Part shown: positions 8,317-17,466 of the stretch, in pieces | Position numbering within the stretch: position 1 is the stretch's first letter | Layout: the number at the start of each line of letters is the position of its first letter | Source of the DNA: Pollutiaquabacter aromativorans | Lineage (GTDB): Bacteria > Bacteroidota > Bacteroidia > AKYH767-A > 2013-40CM-41-45 | Length of the DNA stretch: 64,000 nucleotides | Assembly (NCBI GenBank): GCA_049177215.1 | Contig: CP185379.1 | Coordinates: forward strand, 1,488,001 to 1,552,000 | Direction of reading: 5' to 3' | Made by a program: the position numbers and the translations under genes | The notes under the pieces: generated by a model | What the model saw: the letters and a program-made list of their open reading frames with translations, nothing else | The model's database searches: none | What the model was told of the DNA's origin: nothing

Positions 8317-9810
8317 TCAGTCAGCAGACCTTAACCTGTTTGATTTCCAGCGTGAAACCTTCCCCTGCTCTCCGGAAGTGGAATTTCGGGGTATGGAATT
8401 ATTCCGAATACTCCGGACAGCCAGCAAGGCCGCGATCATCTCCTCATCGGGCTCCGCACGGTGCAACATATCAGGAGTATAGTGGTTCTTGACGAAATGG
8501 GTATCGAACTTTCCCGAAACGAATGCTTCATGCCGCATCACGAAATGGCAGAACGGTAGTGTGGTCTTTACCCCGGTGATGTGGTAGTCCTCGATCGCCC
8601 GCTTCATGCGTTCGATAGCTTCCGAACGATCGCTTCCGTAGGCGATCAGTTTGGCGATCATCGGATCGTAATAGATCGGAATATCCATGCCCTCCTCATA
8701 GGCATCGTCCACGCGTATGCCAGGTCCCTGCGGGATCCGGTAGGTCGAGAGTCGACCGATGTCCGGCAGGAAATTATCCGCCGGGTCTTCCGCATACACC
8801 CGGATCTCGATGGCGTGACCGAGAATCTTCAGGTCTTCCTGACGGAATGAAAGACGTTCGCCTCGGGCGACCTTTATTTGCTCTTTCACTAGGTCGAGGC
8901 CGGTGATATACTCTGTTACCGGGTGTTCTACCTGGAGACGCGTATTCATTTCCAAAAAGTAGAAGTTAAGGCGTTCGTCGAGTAGAAATTCCACGGTGCC
9001 TGCTCCTACGTAGTTACAAGCCTTCGCGACTTCCACCGCGCAACGACCCATTTCCGCCCGTAGTTGAGGTGTCAACACGGATGATGGCGCTTCCTCTACG
9101 ACCTTCTGATGCCTGCGCTGGACACTGCACTCCCGTTCGAACAGGTGAACCACATTGCCGTGCGTATCGCCGAGTACCTGGATCTCAATGTGACGAGGGG
9201 AACCGACGTATCGTTCGATGAATACAGCTCCGTCACCGAAGGAGGAAGTCGCTTCGCTGACCGCCAGGCGCATTTGCTCTTCGAACTCAACGGCTGCATG
9301 TACGATGCGCATGCCTTTTCCTCCACCGCCCGCGGATGCCTTAATCAGCACCGGAAACCCGATCTTCTCGGCTACCCGCATACCCTCTTCTACCGATTCA
9401 AGCGCCTTGGCCGTGCCGGGTACCAGGGGAATATTATGCGCTTCGGCGGTCGCCTTCGCGGCCAGTTTGCTGCCCATCTTACGCATGGAATCGCCGCTCG
9501 GTCCGATGAAGATGATACCGGAAGCTTTCACCAGGTCCGCGAACGCCGCGTTCTCCGACAGGAACCCATAACCCGGATGGATGGCATCGGCGCCGGTTTG
9601 ACGGGCAGCCTCGATGATGCGCTCCATGACCAGATAACTCTGGCTGGAAGCAGCCGGTCCAATGCAAACTGCTTCGTCGGCATAGCGCACGTGCAGGGCA
9701 TTCCGATCGGCTTCAGAAAACACCGCAACGGTAGCGATACCCATTTCACGGGCAGAGCGCATGACCCGGATCGCGATCTCGCCCCGGTTGGCGATCAATA
9801 TCTTCTTCAT
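8317..9810 (-). CDS. accC: Biotin carboxylase (acetyl-/propionyl-CoA carboxylase subunit)
   Basis: 497 aa. The N-terminal domain opens KKILIANRGEIAIRVMRSAREMG; the ATP-grasp glycine loop is KASAGGGGKGMRIV; the catalytic EMNTRLQVEHPVTE motif and the C-terminal domain (AIEIRVYAEDP) are present. It carboxylates biotin on a carrier protein using ATP and bicarbonate. The last 40 residues (after about 455) are poorly conserved in character (NSIPRNSTSGEQGKVSRWK). The carrier protein and carboxyltransferase are not in the window, so acetyl- versus propionyl-CoA use cannot be decided. Confidence 0.93.
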   Translation of the reverse strand: MKKILIANRGEIAIRVMRSAREMGIATVAVFSEADRNALHVRYADEAVCIGPAASSQSYLVMERIIEAARQTGADAIHPGYGFLSENAAFADLVKASGIIFIGPSGDSMRKMGSKLAAKATAEAHNIPLVPGTAKALESVEEGMRVAEKIGFPVLIKASAGGGGKGMRIVHAAVEFEEQMRLAVSEATSSFGDGAVFIERYVGSPRHIEIQVLGDTHGNVVHLFERECSVQRRHQKVVEEAPSSVLTPQLRAEMGRCAVEVAKACNYVGAGTVEFLLDERLNFYFLEMNTRLQVEHPVTEYITGLDLVKEQIKVARGERLSFRQEDLKILGHAIEIRVYAEDPADNFLPDIGRLSTYRIPQGPGIRVDDAYEEGMDIPIYYDPMIAKLIAYGSDRSEAIERMKRAIEDYHITGVKTTLPFCHFVMRHEAFVSGKFDTHFVKNHYTPDMLHRAEPDEEMIAALLAVRSIRNNSIPRNSTSGEQGKVSRWKSNRLRSAD

Positions 9811-9878
9811 AACAGGTTATTGGCCTTCGAAAGGTACGGAATCCGTTGAAAGGGGATTCCCTCAATACAATGAAGTAA

Positions 9879-10532
9879 TCAGGAATGCTGATCATCGGTC
9901 GCACCGGACCTTCCCGTATCCGATTTCGGTGGCATCGTACCGAAGACGAAGTCCCACAAGGGCATCGAGACCGCAAAGGCCGAATGCACCGAGGCATAGT
10001 GGTGACGGCTGTGATGCTTCCACCAGTACCGCAGGAAATTGTCGGGAGGACGCCGGGCATGCACGGAATAATGGATCACCAGGTAAGTGGAATAACCGGC
10101 CAGAAATCCTCCGAAGAGTATCCACCCGTTTCCTCCCATCAGGAAGTAAAAGCAGTAGCCGAAGAGCGATGCTACAACTATAGAAACAACCGGCGGCATG
10201 ACGAGTCGGTCCTTGTCGCGCGGGAATTCATGATGGATCCCGTGAATGTTATACTGGAGTTGAAGTTCAGCCGGCGACTTTGCGTTAAAATGAAAAAGGA
10301 AGCGATGGATGAGGTACTCGACCAGGGAGAAGAGCAACATGCCGGGAACAAACAACCACCAAAATCGAAGAAACGAGATGGATGTTTCGTAGATCGCATA
10401 ACCCACACAGGAGATCGCGGCCAGATAGTACAAGATGACCGGAAACAAAAAGTGCGTTCTGGTGAGTCGCTCGAGGAATGAACTGGAAAAAAGGCGACCC
10501 GATCCTTTGTTGTCAATCTTGAAATCCTTCAT
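9879..10532 (-). CDS. Sterol desaturase/fatty-acid hydroxylase superfamily membrane protein
   Basis: 217 aa with about four membrane helices. The di-iron histidine clusters of the superfamily are all visible: EYLIHRFLFH, HGIHHEFP, HYSVH and HHSRHHYASVHSAFAVS. Family members hydroxylate or desaturate lipids; the spacing best fits fatty-acid 2-hydroxylase-like enzymes, which in Bacteroidetes could act on sphingolipids or other long-chain lipids. The lipid substrate is inference. It lies next to accC on the same strand, separated by 68 nt. Confidence 0.85.
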   Translation of the reverse strand: MKDFKIDNKGSGRLFSSSFLERLTRTHFLFPVILYYLAAISCVGYAIYETSISFLRFWWLFVPGMLLFSLVEYLIHRFLFHFNAKSPAELQLQYNIHGIHHEFPRDKDRLVMPPVVSIVVASLFGYCFYFLMGGNGWILFGGFLAGYSTYLVIHYSVHARRPPDNFLRYWWKHHSRHHYASVHSAFAVSMPLWDFVFGTMPPKSDTGRSGATDDQHS

Positions 10533-10554
10533 GATTGTAACGCTGGGTGCATTA

Positions 10555-10562
10555 CAAAATTA
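10555..10562 (-). promoter_or_regulatory. Candidate -7 box (TAATTTTG) for the hydroxylase gene
   Basis: On the minus strand TAATTTTG fits TAnnTTTG exactly, 22 nt upstream of the hydroxylase ATG. No convincing -33 element at the usual 17-20 nt spacing was identified. Confidence 0.5.
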
Positions 10563-10582
10563 AGGATTAAAAAACCGAAATA

Positions 10583-11467
10583 TCAACGGGTAACCTGGTA
10601 GCCGATCAGGCGGTACACGAGCTTCGCCAGGGTATACTCAGACAGGATACTGCCTTCGATGGGAGCACATTCGACGACATCGAAACCGACAACATTCCGT
10701 TCACGGAAGACACGGCGAAGAAACTGCAGCGTTTCCACCCAGAAAAGACCATTGGGCTCAGCCGTACCGACTGCCGGAATAACAGCAGGATCGAAACCAT
10801 CCGCATCGATCGTCAGGTACACGTTCTTCGGAAGGGCAGCGATGGCCTTGTCCATCCAGTCGGCTTGCGACCGGATCGTATGGGCGTAGAACGTATGGAT
10901 GTTGGCGCTCGCTTTGATCAGATCGGCTTCCTCTTTGCACTGGGCGCGGATTCCGATCTGCACCAGCGGAACGTTCAGATCATGAATTCGGGCCATGACA
11001 CTGGCATGCGAGTACGGATTATCGTGGTAAGCCGCACGCAGGTCGGAGTGGGCATCAATCTGTAGAACGGCCAGATCCGGATACTGCTCCAGGTAGGCTT
11101 TCACAAATCCAAGCGTCACGGTATGCTCGGCTCCGAGGCTAACGACATACTTGCCGTTACGTACGTGCCTGGATGTTTCCGACTGGATGTGATCAACGGC
11201 AGCCTTATCGAACTTGCCGGTAAAATCCATGGGCGCGAGCGTGGCGATACCACATTGCTTGTAGGTCTCCAGGTCCAATTCCTCGTCGTAGAACTCGACG
11301 AAATGGGAAGCGGCCACCATGGCTTCAGGTCCTTTGGACGAGCCTTCCAGGTAGGACGAAGTATGTTCATACGGAACCTGCTGGATGACGAAGCGGGCTT
11401 TCTCGTATTGGCAAAATTCGGGCTCGGGCACGGCCAGAAAGGCGTGCTCGTTGGAGAGTACGTTCAT
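10583..11467 (-). CDS. speB: Agmatinase/ureohydrolase family enzyme
   Basis: 294 aa. The binuclear manganese ligands of ureohydrolases are visible: SLGAEHT (His), LQIDAHSDLR (Asp, His, Asp) and LTIDADGFDPAVIPAVGTAEPNG (Asp, Asp), with VGFDVVECAP near the end. These enzymes hydrolyse the guanidino group of agmatine, arginine or related compounds; PAVGTAEP favours the agmatinase branch. It is 8 nt downstream of sucC on the same strand, so the two are probably cotranscribed. Confidence 0.9.
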   Translation of the reverse strand: MNVLSNEHAFLAVPEPEFCQYEKARFVIQQVPYEHTSSYLEGSSKGPEAMVAASHFVEFYDEELDLETYKQCGIATLAPMDFTGKFDKAAVDHIQSETSRHVRNGKYVVSLGAEHTVTLGFVKAYLEQYPDLAVLQIDAHSDLRAAYHDNPYSHASVMARIHDLNVPLVQIGIRAQCKEEADLIKASANIHTFYAHTIRSQADWMDKAIAALPKNVYLTIDADGFDPAVIPAVGTAEPNGLFWVETLQFLRRVFRERNVVGFDVVECAPIEGSILSEYTLAKLVYRLIGYQVTR

Positions 11468-11475
11468 GGATGGGA

Positions 11476-12672
11476 TCAGTTTTTACTCAACACCTGATTG
11501 ACCAGGTCGGCGGCTTCCTTCAACTCGATCGCGGAGAACACCTTGAGTCCGGACTCGTCGATGATCTTCTTGGCTTCCGCGGCGTTGGTTCCCTGCAGGC
11601 GCACGATGATCGGAACTGGTATTGAGCCGATGTTGTTGTAGGCATCGACGATCCCCTGGGCTACGCGGTCGCAACGCACGATGCCGCCGAAGATGTTCAC
11701 CAGAATGGCCTTCACGTTGGTGTCTTTCAGGATGATCCGGAATGCCTGTTCCACCCGGGCCGCGTTGGCGGTGCCGCCGACGTCGAGGAAGTTGGCCGGC
11801 TCGCCACCGAACAGCTTGATCATGTCCATGGTCGCCATGGCCAGGCCGGCGCCGTTCACCATGCAGCCGACGTTACCATCGAGTTTCACATAGTTGAGGC
11901 TGTGCTCGCCCGCTTCCACTTCGGTGGGATCTTCTTCGCGTACGTCGCGGAGCTTTTCGTAGTCGGGATGACGGAACAAGCCGTTCTCGTCGAAATTCAC
12001 CTTGGCGTCCACGGCGATGATCTTGTCATCGCTGGTCTTGAGGACCGGGTTGATCTCGAACAAAGAGGCGTCAATAGCATCGTACGCCTTATAAAGCGCG
12101 GTGACGAATTTCGTCATCTGCTTGAACGCTTCACCACTCAACCCGAGGTTGAAGGCCACCTTGCGTGCCTGGAAGGGCAGCAGACCGGTTTTGGGGTCAA
12201 CTTCTTCTTTAAAAATCTTCTCGGGTTTGGTAGCGGCAACTTCCTCGATGTCCATGCCGCCTTCGGTGGAATACATGATGATGTTCCGGCCTTTCGAACG
12301 GTCGAGCAGCACGCTCATGTAGAATTCCTTGGTCGGCGAAGCGCCGGGATAGTAAACATCCTGCGCGATCAGTACCTGGTGGACCTTCTTTCCCTGAGCA
12401 CCGGTTTGCGGAGTCACCAGGTTCATACCGATGATCTGTCCGGCTTTCTCTTTCACTTCGTCCAGGGATTTGGCCAGCTTAACGCCGCCACCTTTTCCAC
12501 GACCACCGGCATGGATCTGGGCTTTCACCACCCACCATTGGGTACCGGTTTGTTCGCTGAGTTTTTTCGCGGCGGCTACGGCTGCATCGGCCGTATCGGC
12601 CACGATGCCTTCCTGGATTCCGACGCCAAACGTCTTGAGGATCTCTTTACCCTGGTATTCGTGAATGTTCAT
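11476..12672 (-). CDS. sucC: Succinyl-CoA synthetase beta subunit
   Basis: 398 aa from the ATG at 12672, which gives the standard N-terminus MNIHEYQGKEILKTFGV; an in-frame start 12 codons upstream is unlikely. The ATP-grasp domain contains VVKAQIHAGGRGKGGGVKLAKS, and the C-terminal part NGAGLAMATMDMIKLFGGEPANFLDVGG and NIFGGIVRCDRVAQGIV. With SucD it makes ATP/GTP from succinyl-CoA in the TCA cycle. sucD is not nearby, as is common in Bacteroidetes. Confidence 0.97.
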   Translation of the reverse strand: MNIHEYQGKEILKTFGVGIQEGIVADTADAAVAAAKKLSEQTGTQWWVVKAQIHAGGRGKGGGVKLAKSLDEVKEKAGQIIGMNLVTPQTGAQGKKVHQVLIAQDVYYPGASPTKEFYMSVLLDRSKGRNIIMYSTEGGMDIEEVAATKPEKIFKEEVDPKTGLLPFQARKVAFNLGLSGEAFKQMTKFVTALYKAYDAIDASLFEINPVLKTSDDKIIAVDAKVNFDENGLFRHPDYEKLRDVREEDPTEVEAGEHSLNYVKLDGNVGCMVNGAGLAMATMDMIKLFGGEPANFLDVGGTANAARVEQAFRIILKDTNVKAILVNIFGGIVRCDRVAQGIVDAYNNIGSIPVPIIVRLQGTNAAEAKKIIDESGLKVFSAIELKEAADLVNQVLSKN

Positions 12673-12721
12673 GCTGTTGCTGGCTGTTCCGGCAATGGTC
12701 TGTTCCACCCCGGAAGCCGCG

Positions 12722-12729
12722 CAAAAGTA
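12722..12729 (-). promoter_or_regulatory. Candidate -7 box (TACTTTTG) for sucC
   Basis: On the minus strand TACTTTTG matches TAnnTTTG, 49 nt upstream of the sucC ATG. This supports the shorter sucC start, since the upstream alternative would leave only 13 nt. Confidence 0.5.
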
Positions 12730-12763
12730 GCAGATTCGGGGAAATTACGACCGAAAAAATCGA

Positions 12764-13288
12764 TCATTTCCCGTATCGTTCGTGCAGGATCCGGGTGTGG
12801 TGCCGGGCATGGACGATCACGAAATAGAGTAAAATGCGGTTGGAGACTTCCCTGCCGTTTGCGACCCCTGCCCGATCCCATTCTGCTTCATCAAAGGGCT
12901 CTATCAGGCATTCGTAGGCTCTCCGAACGACCGACCATTCTTCCAGCATTTCATCCAGGCTGCGATCATCCGAGCGACTGGTCTGAGCATAGAGATCCTC
13001 GTCGAAGGCCGGTAATGCCGCGCGCTCCCCTCTTGCACAAGACAGCGCCCTGAATTGGAAAATCCGTTCGCAATCGATCAGGTGACCCAACAGTTGTTTG
13101 ACCGACCATTTACCGGGAGCATAGGCAGGGCCACCGTCGGTCGCCCGGAATGCTCCGAACGCTTCCAGGCTTTCCCGAAACTGATTCTTCATTTCCAATA
13201 GCAGGTCATCCGACTGGAGATAGTCCCAATAACTCTGGTAGTATTCGGACAGGTCCGCCTTGACCGGGGGCTTTACTTTATCTATCAT
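12764..13288 (-). CDS. DinB-family protein
   Basis: 174 aa four-helix-bundle protein. KWSVKQLLGHLIDCERIFQFRAL carries the first metal-ligand His, and the end LLYFVIVHARHHTRILHERYGK carries the closely spaced second pair, as in DinB/YfiT metalloproteins. Members include bacillithiol-type thiol transferases and many uncharacterised stress proteins. The substrate is unknown here. It lies upstream of sucC on the same strand with 91 nt between them. Confidence 0.87.
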   Translation of the reverse strand: MIDKVKPPVKADLSEYYQSYWDYLQSDDLLLEMKNQFRESLEAFGAFRATDGGPAYAPGKWSVKQLLGHLIDCERIFQFRALSCARGERAALPAFDEDLYAQTSRSDDRSLDEMLEEWSVVRRAYECLIEPFDEAEWDRAGVANGREVSNRILLYFVIVHARHHTRILHERYGK

Positions 13289-13339
13289 AAAGATTTGTAA
13301 AATAATAAGTTAAGAGTCTGGTGCAAATAAAAAATGAAG

Positions 13340-14026
13340 TCACTTAACCAGCTTTGTCAGCACGGTATATCCCTTCAGTTTGTCGCCTTTATAAGACTCC
13401 GACCGCACCATCCCATTCCCTTTGGAATACCACTCAACGCTATTCATTTCCATGGTGAAGATCGTTTTGGACTTCACCTTCGAGGTGATCTTCAGGCAGG
13501 TGAACGTGCCGGCAGCGGTGGTTATGGTTTCCTCGGCGACCACCTTGCGGTCGGTCACTTCGATCGACATACCCGGCATCTTCATCCCGTTCATGCTTAC
13601 CTCGATCATGAAGGAACCATCCGGTAATGTCTGACCGGGAGCCGCATTGAGTGGGATCTGCAAATCGGTTCCGCTCATTTTCATGTCCATGTCCTTCCAG
13701 GCAGCCAGTTGTTCGGACGAAACCATGTTTTTCATGCTCATGTAGAAAACGCCCTCCGAGCAGCGTGCATCAAAATCCACTTCAGCCATGCTTTTACCTT
13801 TCTCGTCTCGTGAACTGCTGTGCATCTGCAGGGTGATTCCGTCGGGACCGGAAGCGCGGTCGGTGATGGTGGTGGTGGAGACCGACTGCAGCTTGTCCTT
13901 TTCGTTGTAGGAGGTCAGCTCCATCACATTGCCCTTATTCATCGGGTAGAAGCCTTCGCAGTCCTGTCCGTAGAGCTTGCCGAGCAACACGATGGTGCAG
14001 CCGATGGTAAAGAGTAGCTTTTTCAT
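13340..14026 (-). CDS. TapB/DUF3108-like secreted protein
   Basis: 228 aa with a signal peptide (KKLLFTIGCTIVLLGKLYGQ). The pattern CEGFYPMNKGNVMELTSYNEKDKLQS, then FDARCSEGVFYMSM, then ETITTAAGTFTCLKITSKVKSKT and EWYSKGNGMVRSESYKG matches the Bacteroidetes group usually called TapB family or DUF3108-like, periplasmic beta-sheet proteins of unclear function. Confidence 0.8.
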   Translation of the reverse strand: MKKLLFTIGCTIVLLGKLYGQDCEGFYPMNKGNVMELTSYNEKDKLQSVSTTTITDRASGPDGITLQMHSSSRDEKGKSMAEVDFDARCSEGVFYMSMKNMVSSEQLAAWKDMDMKMSGTDLQIPLNAAPGQTLPDGSFMIEVSMNGMKMPGMSIEVTDRKVVAEETITTAAGTFTCLKITSKVKSKTIFTMEMNSVEWYSKGNGMVRSESYKGDKLKGYTVLTKLVK

Positions 14027-14045
14027 GTTCGTGGGATTGGGTCTT

Positions 14046-14053
14046 CAAAGTTA
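14046..14053 (-). promoter_or_regulatory. Candidate -7 box (TAACTTTG) for the TapB-like gene
   Basis: TAACTTTG on the minus strand fits TAnnTTTG exactly, 19 nt upstream of the ATG at 14026. The -33 region is weak. Confidence 0.5.
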
Positions 14054-14207
14054 ACATAAGCTCATCACTCCTAATCCATCCTTCCGCACAATAGCTGCGA
14101 GCACTGAACCGTTGCCTTCAAAGCTTTTTGCGGACAATTCTAACTTTAACATTGCATTAACCCCGGGAAGAGCGGAACGGATGTACGTTTGGAAATCCCC
14201 GCCCCCT

Positions 14208-16688
14208 ATGCTGCTGCGCAAGCTTTTTTTTGTCTTTCTTCTTTTCGCGTCCGGCCCCAGGCTCTTTGCAGACGCGACCAAGACGTATGAAGCCCGCCGG
14301 TTTACAGGTTCTATCCGAATCGATGGCAAAGAAGAAGACACCTGGAGGACCGCTGCCATTGCCGAGGGATTCACGCAACTGGAACCGCAGGAAGGCGCCG
14401 TCATCAGCCAGGAGACCCGGGTCAAGTTGCTGTATGATAACACCTCGATTTACATCCTTGCCCACCTCTACGATACTTCACCCGACAGCATCCTGCATGA
14501 GTTGGGTAATCGCGATGAAGGGTATAACCTGAATACCGATGCGTTCAGGATCGGCCTGGACCCCTACAACCAGCGGCAGGAAGGCTACGTGTTTGAAGTG
14601 ACGGCCTCCGGTGTACAGTCGGAATCGTATGCGAATGATTTCACCTTTGATGCGGTCTGGCAGAGCGCGGTTCAACTGCATGACAAAGGCTGGACGGTGG
14701 AAGTCAGGATTCCTTATTCCGCGCTGCGTTTCCCGGCGGCCGACAAACAGGAATGGGCATTGCAATTTGCCCGTTTGATCCGGCGCAACCGGGAATATGA
14801 TCAATGGTCGCTGACCAAGAAAGACCAGCGGAACGGTATGGTGTATTGGGGCACCCTGATCGGACTGACCGATATCAAACCTCCCCTGCGACTTTCCCTT
14901 ACACCCTATCTGTCCATCTACGGCGAGAACCAGACGAGCCTGGGCGAGAACGGACAACGCACCCACGATAACAGCTACAGTTACTCCGGCGGTGCGGACC
15001 TCAAGTACGGGATCGACGAGCGCTTCACCCTCGACCTGACCCTGCTTCCCGACTTTTCGCAGGTACAAAGCGACAACAAGATCAAGAACATCGGCGCTTT
15101 CGAAGTCATCTACGATGAGCGACGGCCGTTCTTCAAGGAAGGGATCGAACTGTTCTCGCGCGGGCGACTGTTTTATTCTCGCCGGGTCGGTGGTACACCC
15201 TCGGGTTATTACGATGTACCTTACCTGCTGAACCCGGGTGAGTCGATAGAAGAAAATCCGGACAAAGCCCGCCTGGTGAATGCCGTAAAAGTCAGCGGTC
15301 GCACGAACAAAGGACTCGGCATCGGGTTGTTCAACGCGGTTACCGCCAATACCTATGCTACGATCCGGACGGCTGACGGCGGGAAACGGAAGATCCTCAC
15401 CTCTCCCCTCACCAATTACAACATCCTGGTCTTCGACCAGCAACTGCCCAACAACTCGAGCTCCTACTTCATCAACACCAGCGTGATGCGCGACGGCGCT
15501 TCCCGGGATGCCGACGTATCGACCGGTTCCTACACCTTCGAAAACAAGAAGCACACCGTACGCATCTCGAGCCGTTATTCGCGCAGTGAAGTCAGGCAGT
15601 GGGTGGACAATCCGGAAGGCGGACGAACGAAGGATAAGAAGGACGGCAGCCAGTTCAGCTTCGTTGCCGACAAGATCAGCGGAACCTGGCAGTATGGCGG
15701 CGTGTTCGAATTCGGCGATAAGAAATTCGACAAGAACGACCTGTCGTACATCTTCGTAAACGATTACAGCGACATCAACCTGTACGGCAGTTACAACAAA
15801 TTCAACCCGTTCTGGAAACATTTCCGTCAGGGCAACCTGAACGCCTGGATTTACCGGGGTGGTCGCTGGAGCGTGAACAACCTGATGACGCAGTTTCAGG
15901 GCGGCTTGAATTTCTGGCTACTCTTCAATAACAACTGGTCGGTTTATGCCGATGGTGGCAGCACTTTCGCCGAGGGGCGTGACTATTTCGAGCCTCGCAC
16001 CTACGACGGACGTTACTATGTGACCCCGATGAACCATTGGGGAAGCATCAATTTAACTACCGATTACAACAAGAAGCTGGCGTTCGACTTCGGAACCCGA
16101 ACCTGGCAGGCTCCTTCCTTTGGCGCTTCCAGCTACGGTTATTATATCGTTCCGATGATCCGGTTCAGCGATCGCTGGTCCTTCAAAGTGAACCACAACT
16201 GGGATTATACCCTGAACGACCGGGGCTTTTCGACCTTCAACAGTGTCGGCAATCCGGTGTTCGGCAGACGTGACGTACTGACGATCACCAATTCGGTTAC
16301 CACTCGTTACCTGTTCAAGACCGACATGTCGCTCTCGCTCATCATGCGGCATTACTTCTCGCAAGGTGACTACGACCGGTACTATGATCTCGGTAACGCA
16401 GGAGAACTTGTCCAGAATGATGGGTACCTCAACCCGTCGGTGGAAATGCTATCGACCGATTTCCGCGCCAACTACTTCAACGTGGACCTGGTCTATAACT
16501 GGGTGTTCTCTCCCGGCAGTTCGCTGATCATTACCTACAAGAATCAGATCGCTCACGAAGACTCGGCCATCCTACCCGGCTACTTCCGCAACCTCTCCAA
16601 CACCATCGAAGAACCGCAAACCAATTCGATCTCGGTGAAGGTGCTTTACTTTTTGGATTGGGAGTATTTGAAGAGGCACAAGAGTTAG
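14208..16688 (+). CDS. DUF5916 outer-membrane protein with N-terminal CBM9-like domain
   Basis: 826 aa from the ATG at 14208, chosen because it starts a good signal peptide (LLRKLFFVFLLFASGPRLFA); in-frame ATGs at 14112 and 14181 would add 32 or 9 residues. Next comes a carbohydrate-binding family 9-like domain (RIDGKEEDTWRTAAIAEGFTQ to LQFARLIRRNREYDQWSL), then DFSQVQSDNKIKNIGAFEVIYDERRPFFKEGIELF, a signature of DUF5916 proteins, then a long beta-barrel region. The last strand ends in a charged tail rather than Phe. The likely role is an outer-membrane channel or surface protein; the substrate is unknown. Confidence 0.88.
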   Translation: MLLRKLFFVFLLFASGPRLFADATKTYEARRFTGSIRIDGKEEDTWRTAAIAEGFTQLEPQEGAVISQETRVKLLYDNTSIYILAHLYDTSPDSILHELGNRDEGYNLNTDAFRIGLDPYNQRQEGYVFEVTASGVQSESYANDFTFDAVWQSAVQLHDKGWTVEVRIPYSALRFPAADKQEWALQFARLIRRNREYDQWSLTKKDQRNGMVYWGTLIGLTDIKPPLRLSLTPYLSIYGENQTSLGENGQRTHDNSYSYSGGADLKYGIDERFTLDLTLLPDFSQVQSDNKIKNIGAFEVIYDERRPFFKEGIELFSRGRLFYSRRVGGTPSGYYDVPYLLNPGESIEENPDKARLVNAVKVSGRTNKGLGIGLFNAVTANTYATIRTADGGKRKILTSPLTNYNILVFDQQLPNNSSSYFINTSVMRDGASRDADVSTGSYTFENKKHTVRISSRYSRSEVRQWVDNPEGGRTKDKKDGSQFSFVADKISGTWQYGGVFEFGDKKFDKNDLSYIFVNDYSDINLYGSYNKFNPFWKHFRQGNLNAWIYRGGRWSVNNLMTQFQGGLNFWLLFNNNWSVYADGGSTFAEGRDYFEPRTYDGRYYVTPMNHWGSINLTTDYNKKLAFDFGTRTWQAPSFGASSYGYYIVPMIRFSDRWSFKVNHNWDYTLNDRGFSTFNSVGNPVFGRRDVLTITNSVTTRYLFKTDMSLSLIMRHYFSQGDYDRYYDLGNAGELVQNDGYLNPSVEMLSTDFRANYFNVDLVYNWVFSPGSSLIITYKNQIAHEDSAILPGYFRNLSNTIEEPQTNSISVKVLYFLDWEYLKRHKS

Positions 16689-16689
16689 A

Positions 16690-16783
16690 GGGTTTCGGGT
16701 TTCCGGTTTCCGGTTGGTTAACGTTAAAACGTTTAAACGTTCGAACGTTTTAACGAACTCGGAACTCGAAACCCGGAACAAGA
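16690..16783. repeat. Composite short-repeat block with heptamers, octamers and nested inverted repeats
   Basis: Begins 2 nt after the DUF5916 stop. Units GGGTTTC (two), CGGTTTC and CGGTTGG (16690-16717) are followed by four octamers of form TTNNNACG (16724-16755), then heptamers AACTCGG, AACTCGA, AACCCGG (16756-16776). Bases 16722-16731 and 16746-16755 are perfect inverted repeats, and GGGTTTCG at 16690 pairs with CGAAACCC at 16768-16775. It could fold as a nested hairpin between two same-strand genes. Confidence 0.9.
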
Positions 16784-16799
16784 TACCCCATCCTTTCGC

Positions 16800-16807
16800 T
16801 ATCTTCG
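16800..16807 (+). promoter_or_regulatory. Candidate -7 box (TATCTTCG) directly before the ABC ATPase gene
   Basis: TATCTTCG, a one-base variant of TAnnTTTG, ends only 6 nt before the ATG at 16814. If used, transcription would start at or near the AUG. Compare identical geometry at 31662 and 47358. Confidence 0.45.
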
Positions 16808-16813
16808 CAATCG

Positions 16814-17464
16814 ATGATCAGCGCGAAGGGTATCACGAAACGGTTCGAGCAGTTGGAGATCCTTAAGGGCATTGACCTGGAGGTGGCTCGGGGCGAGGTG
16901 GTGAGTATTGTCGGCGCTTCGGGTGCGGGGAAATCCACCCTCCTGCATATCCTTGGCACGTTGGATGTTCCGGATGCCGGAACCCTGACGATTGCCGGAG
17001 AAGAAGTCAGTCGCCTGAAGAGCGCCCGATTGTCCGCTTTCCGTAACCGGCATCTCGGGTTCGTGTTTCAATCCCATCACTTGCTCGGGGAATTTTCCGC
17101 TTTGGAAAACATCCTCGTCCCCGCCTTGATTGCCGGTGAAAGCCGCACTGCCGCAGAGAAACGAGCGCAGGAACTGCTCGCGCAACTCGGTCTGGCCGAT
17201 CGTGCGGAACATCGTCCGTCGGAGATGAGCGGTGGTGAACAGCAACGCGTCGCCGTAGCCCGCGCCCTCATGAACCGACCCGACGCCATCCTCGCCGACG
17301 AGCCTTCGGGCAATCTCGATTCCGCATCCGCGCGTTCGCTGCATGAACTCTTCTTTCAGTTGCGCCGGGACCTTCAACAAACCTTTATCATCGTCACTCA
17401 CAACGAAGAACTGGCCAACATGGCCGATCGGAAGTTGCACATGCGTGACGGCCTGCTTCACTGA
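16814..17464 (+). CDS. lolD: LolD-like ABC transporter ATP-binding protein
   Basis: 216 aa. Walker A GASGAGKST, Q-loop FVFQSHHLLGEFSALENI, signature MSGGEQQRVAVARAL, Walker B AILADEPSGNLD and the switch His in FIIVTHNEEL are all intact. The MacB/LolD subfamily typically pairs with a FtsX-like permease to release outer-membrane lipoproteins or export substrates. No permease is encoded in this window, which is common for lolD in Bacteroidetes. The next gene starts 2 nt after the stop, so the secreted kelch protein is in the same transcript. Confidence 0.85.
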   Translation: MISAKGITKRFEQLEILKGIDLEVARGEVVSIVGASGAGKSTLLHILGTLDVPDAGTLTIAGEEVSRLKSARLSAFRNRHLGFVFQSHHLLGEFSALENILVPALIAGESRTAAEKRAQELLAQLGLADRAEHRPSEMSGGEQQRVAVARALMNRPDAILADEPSGNLDSASARSLHELFFQLRRDLQQTFIIVTHNEELANMADRKLHMRDGLLH

Positions 17465-17466
17465 AC

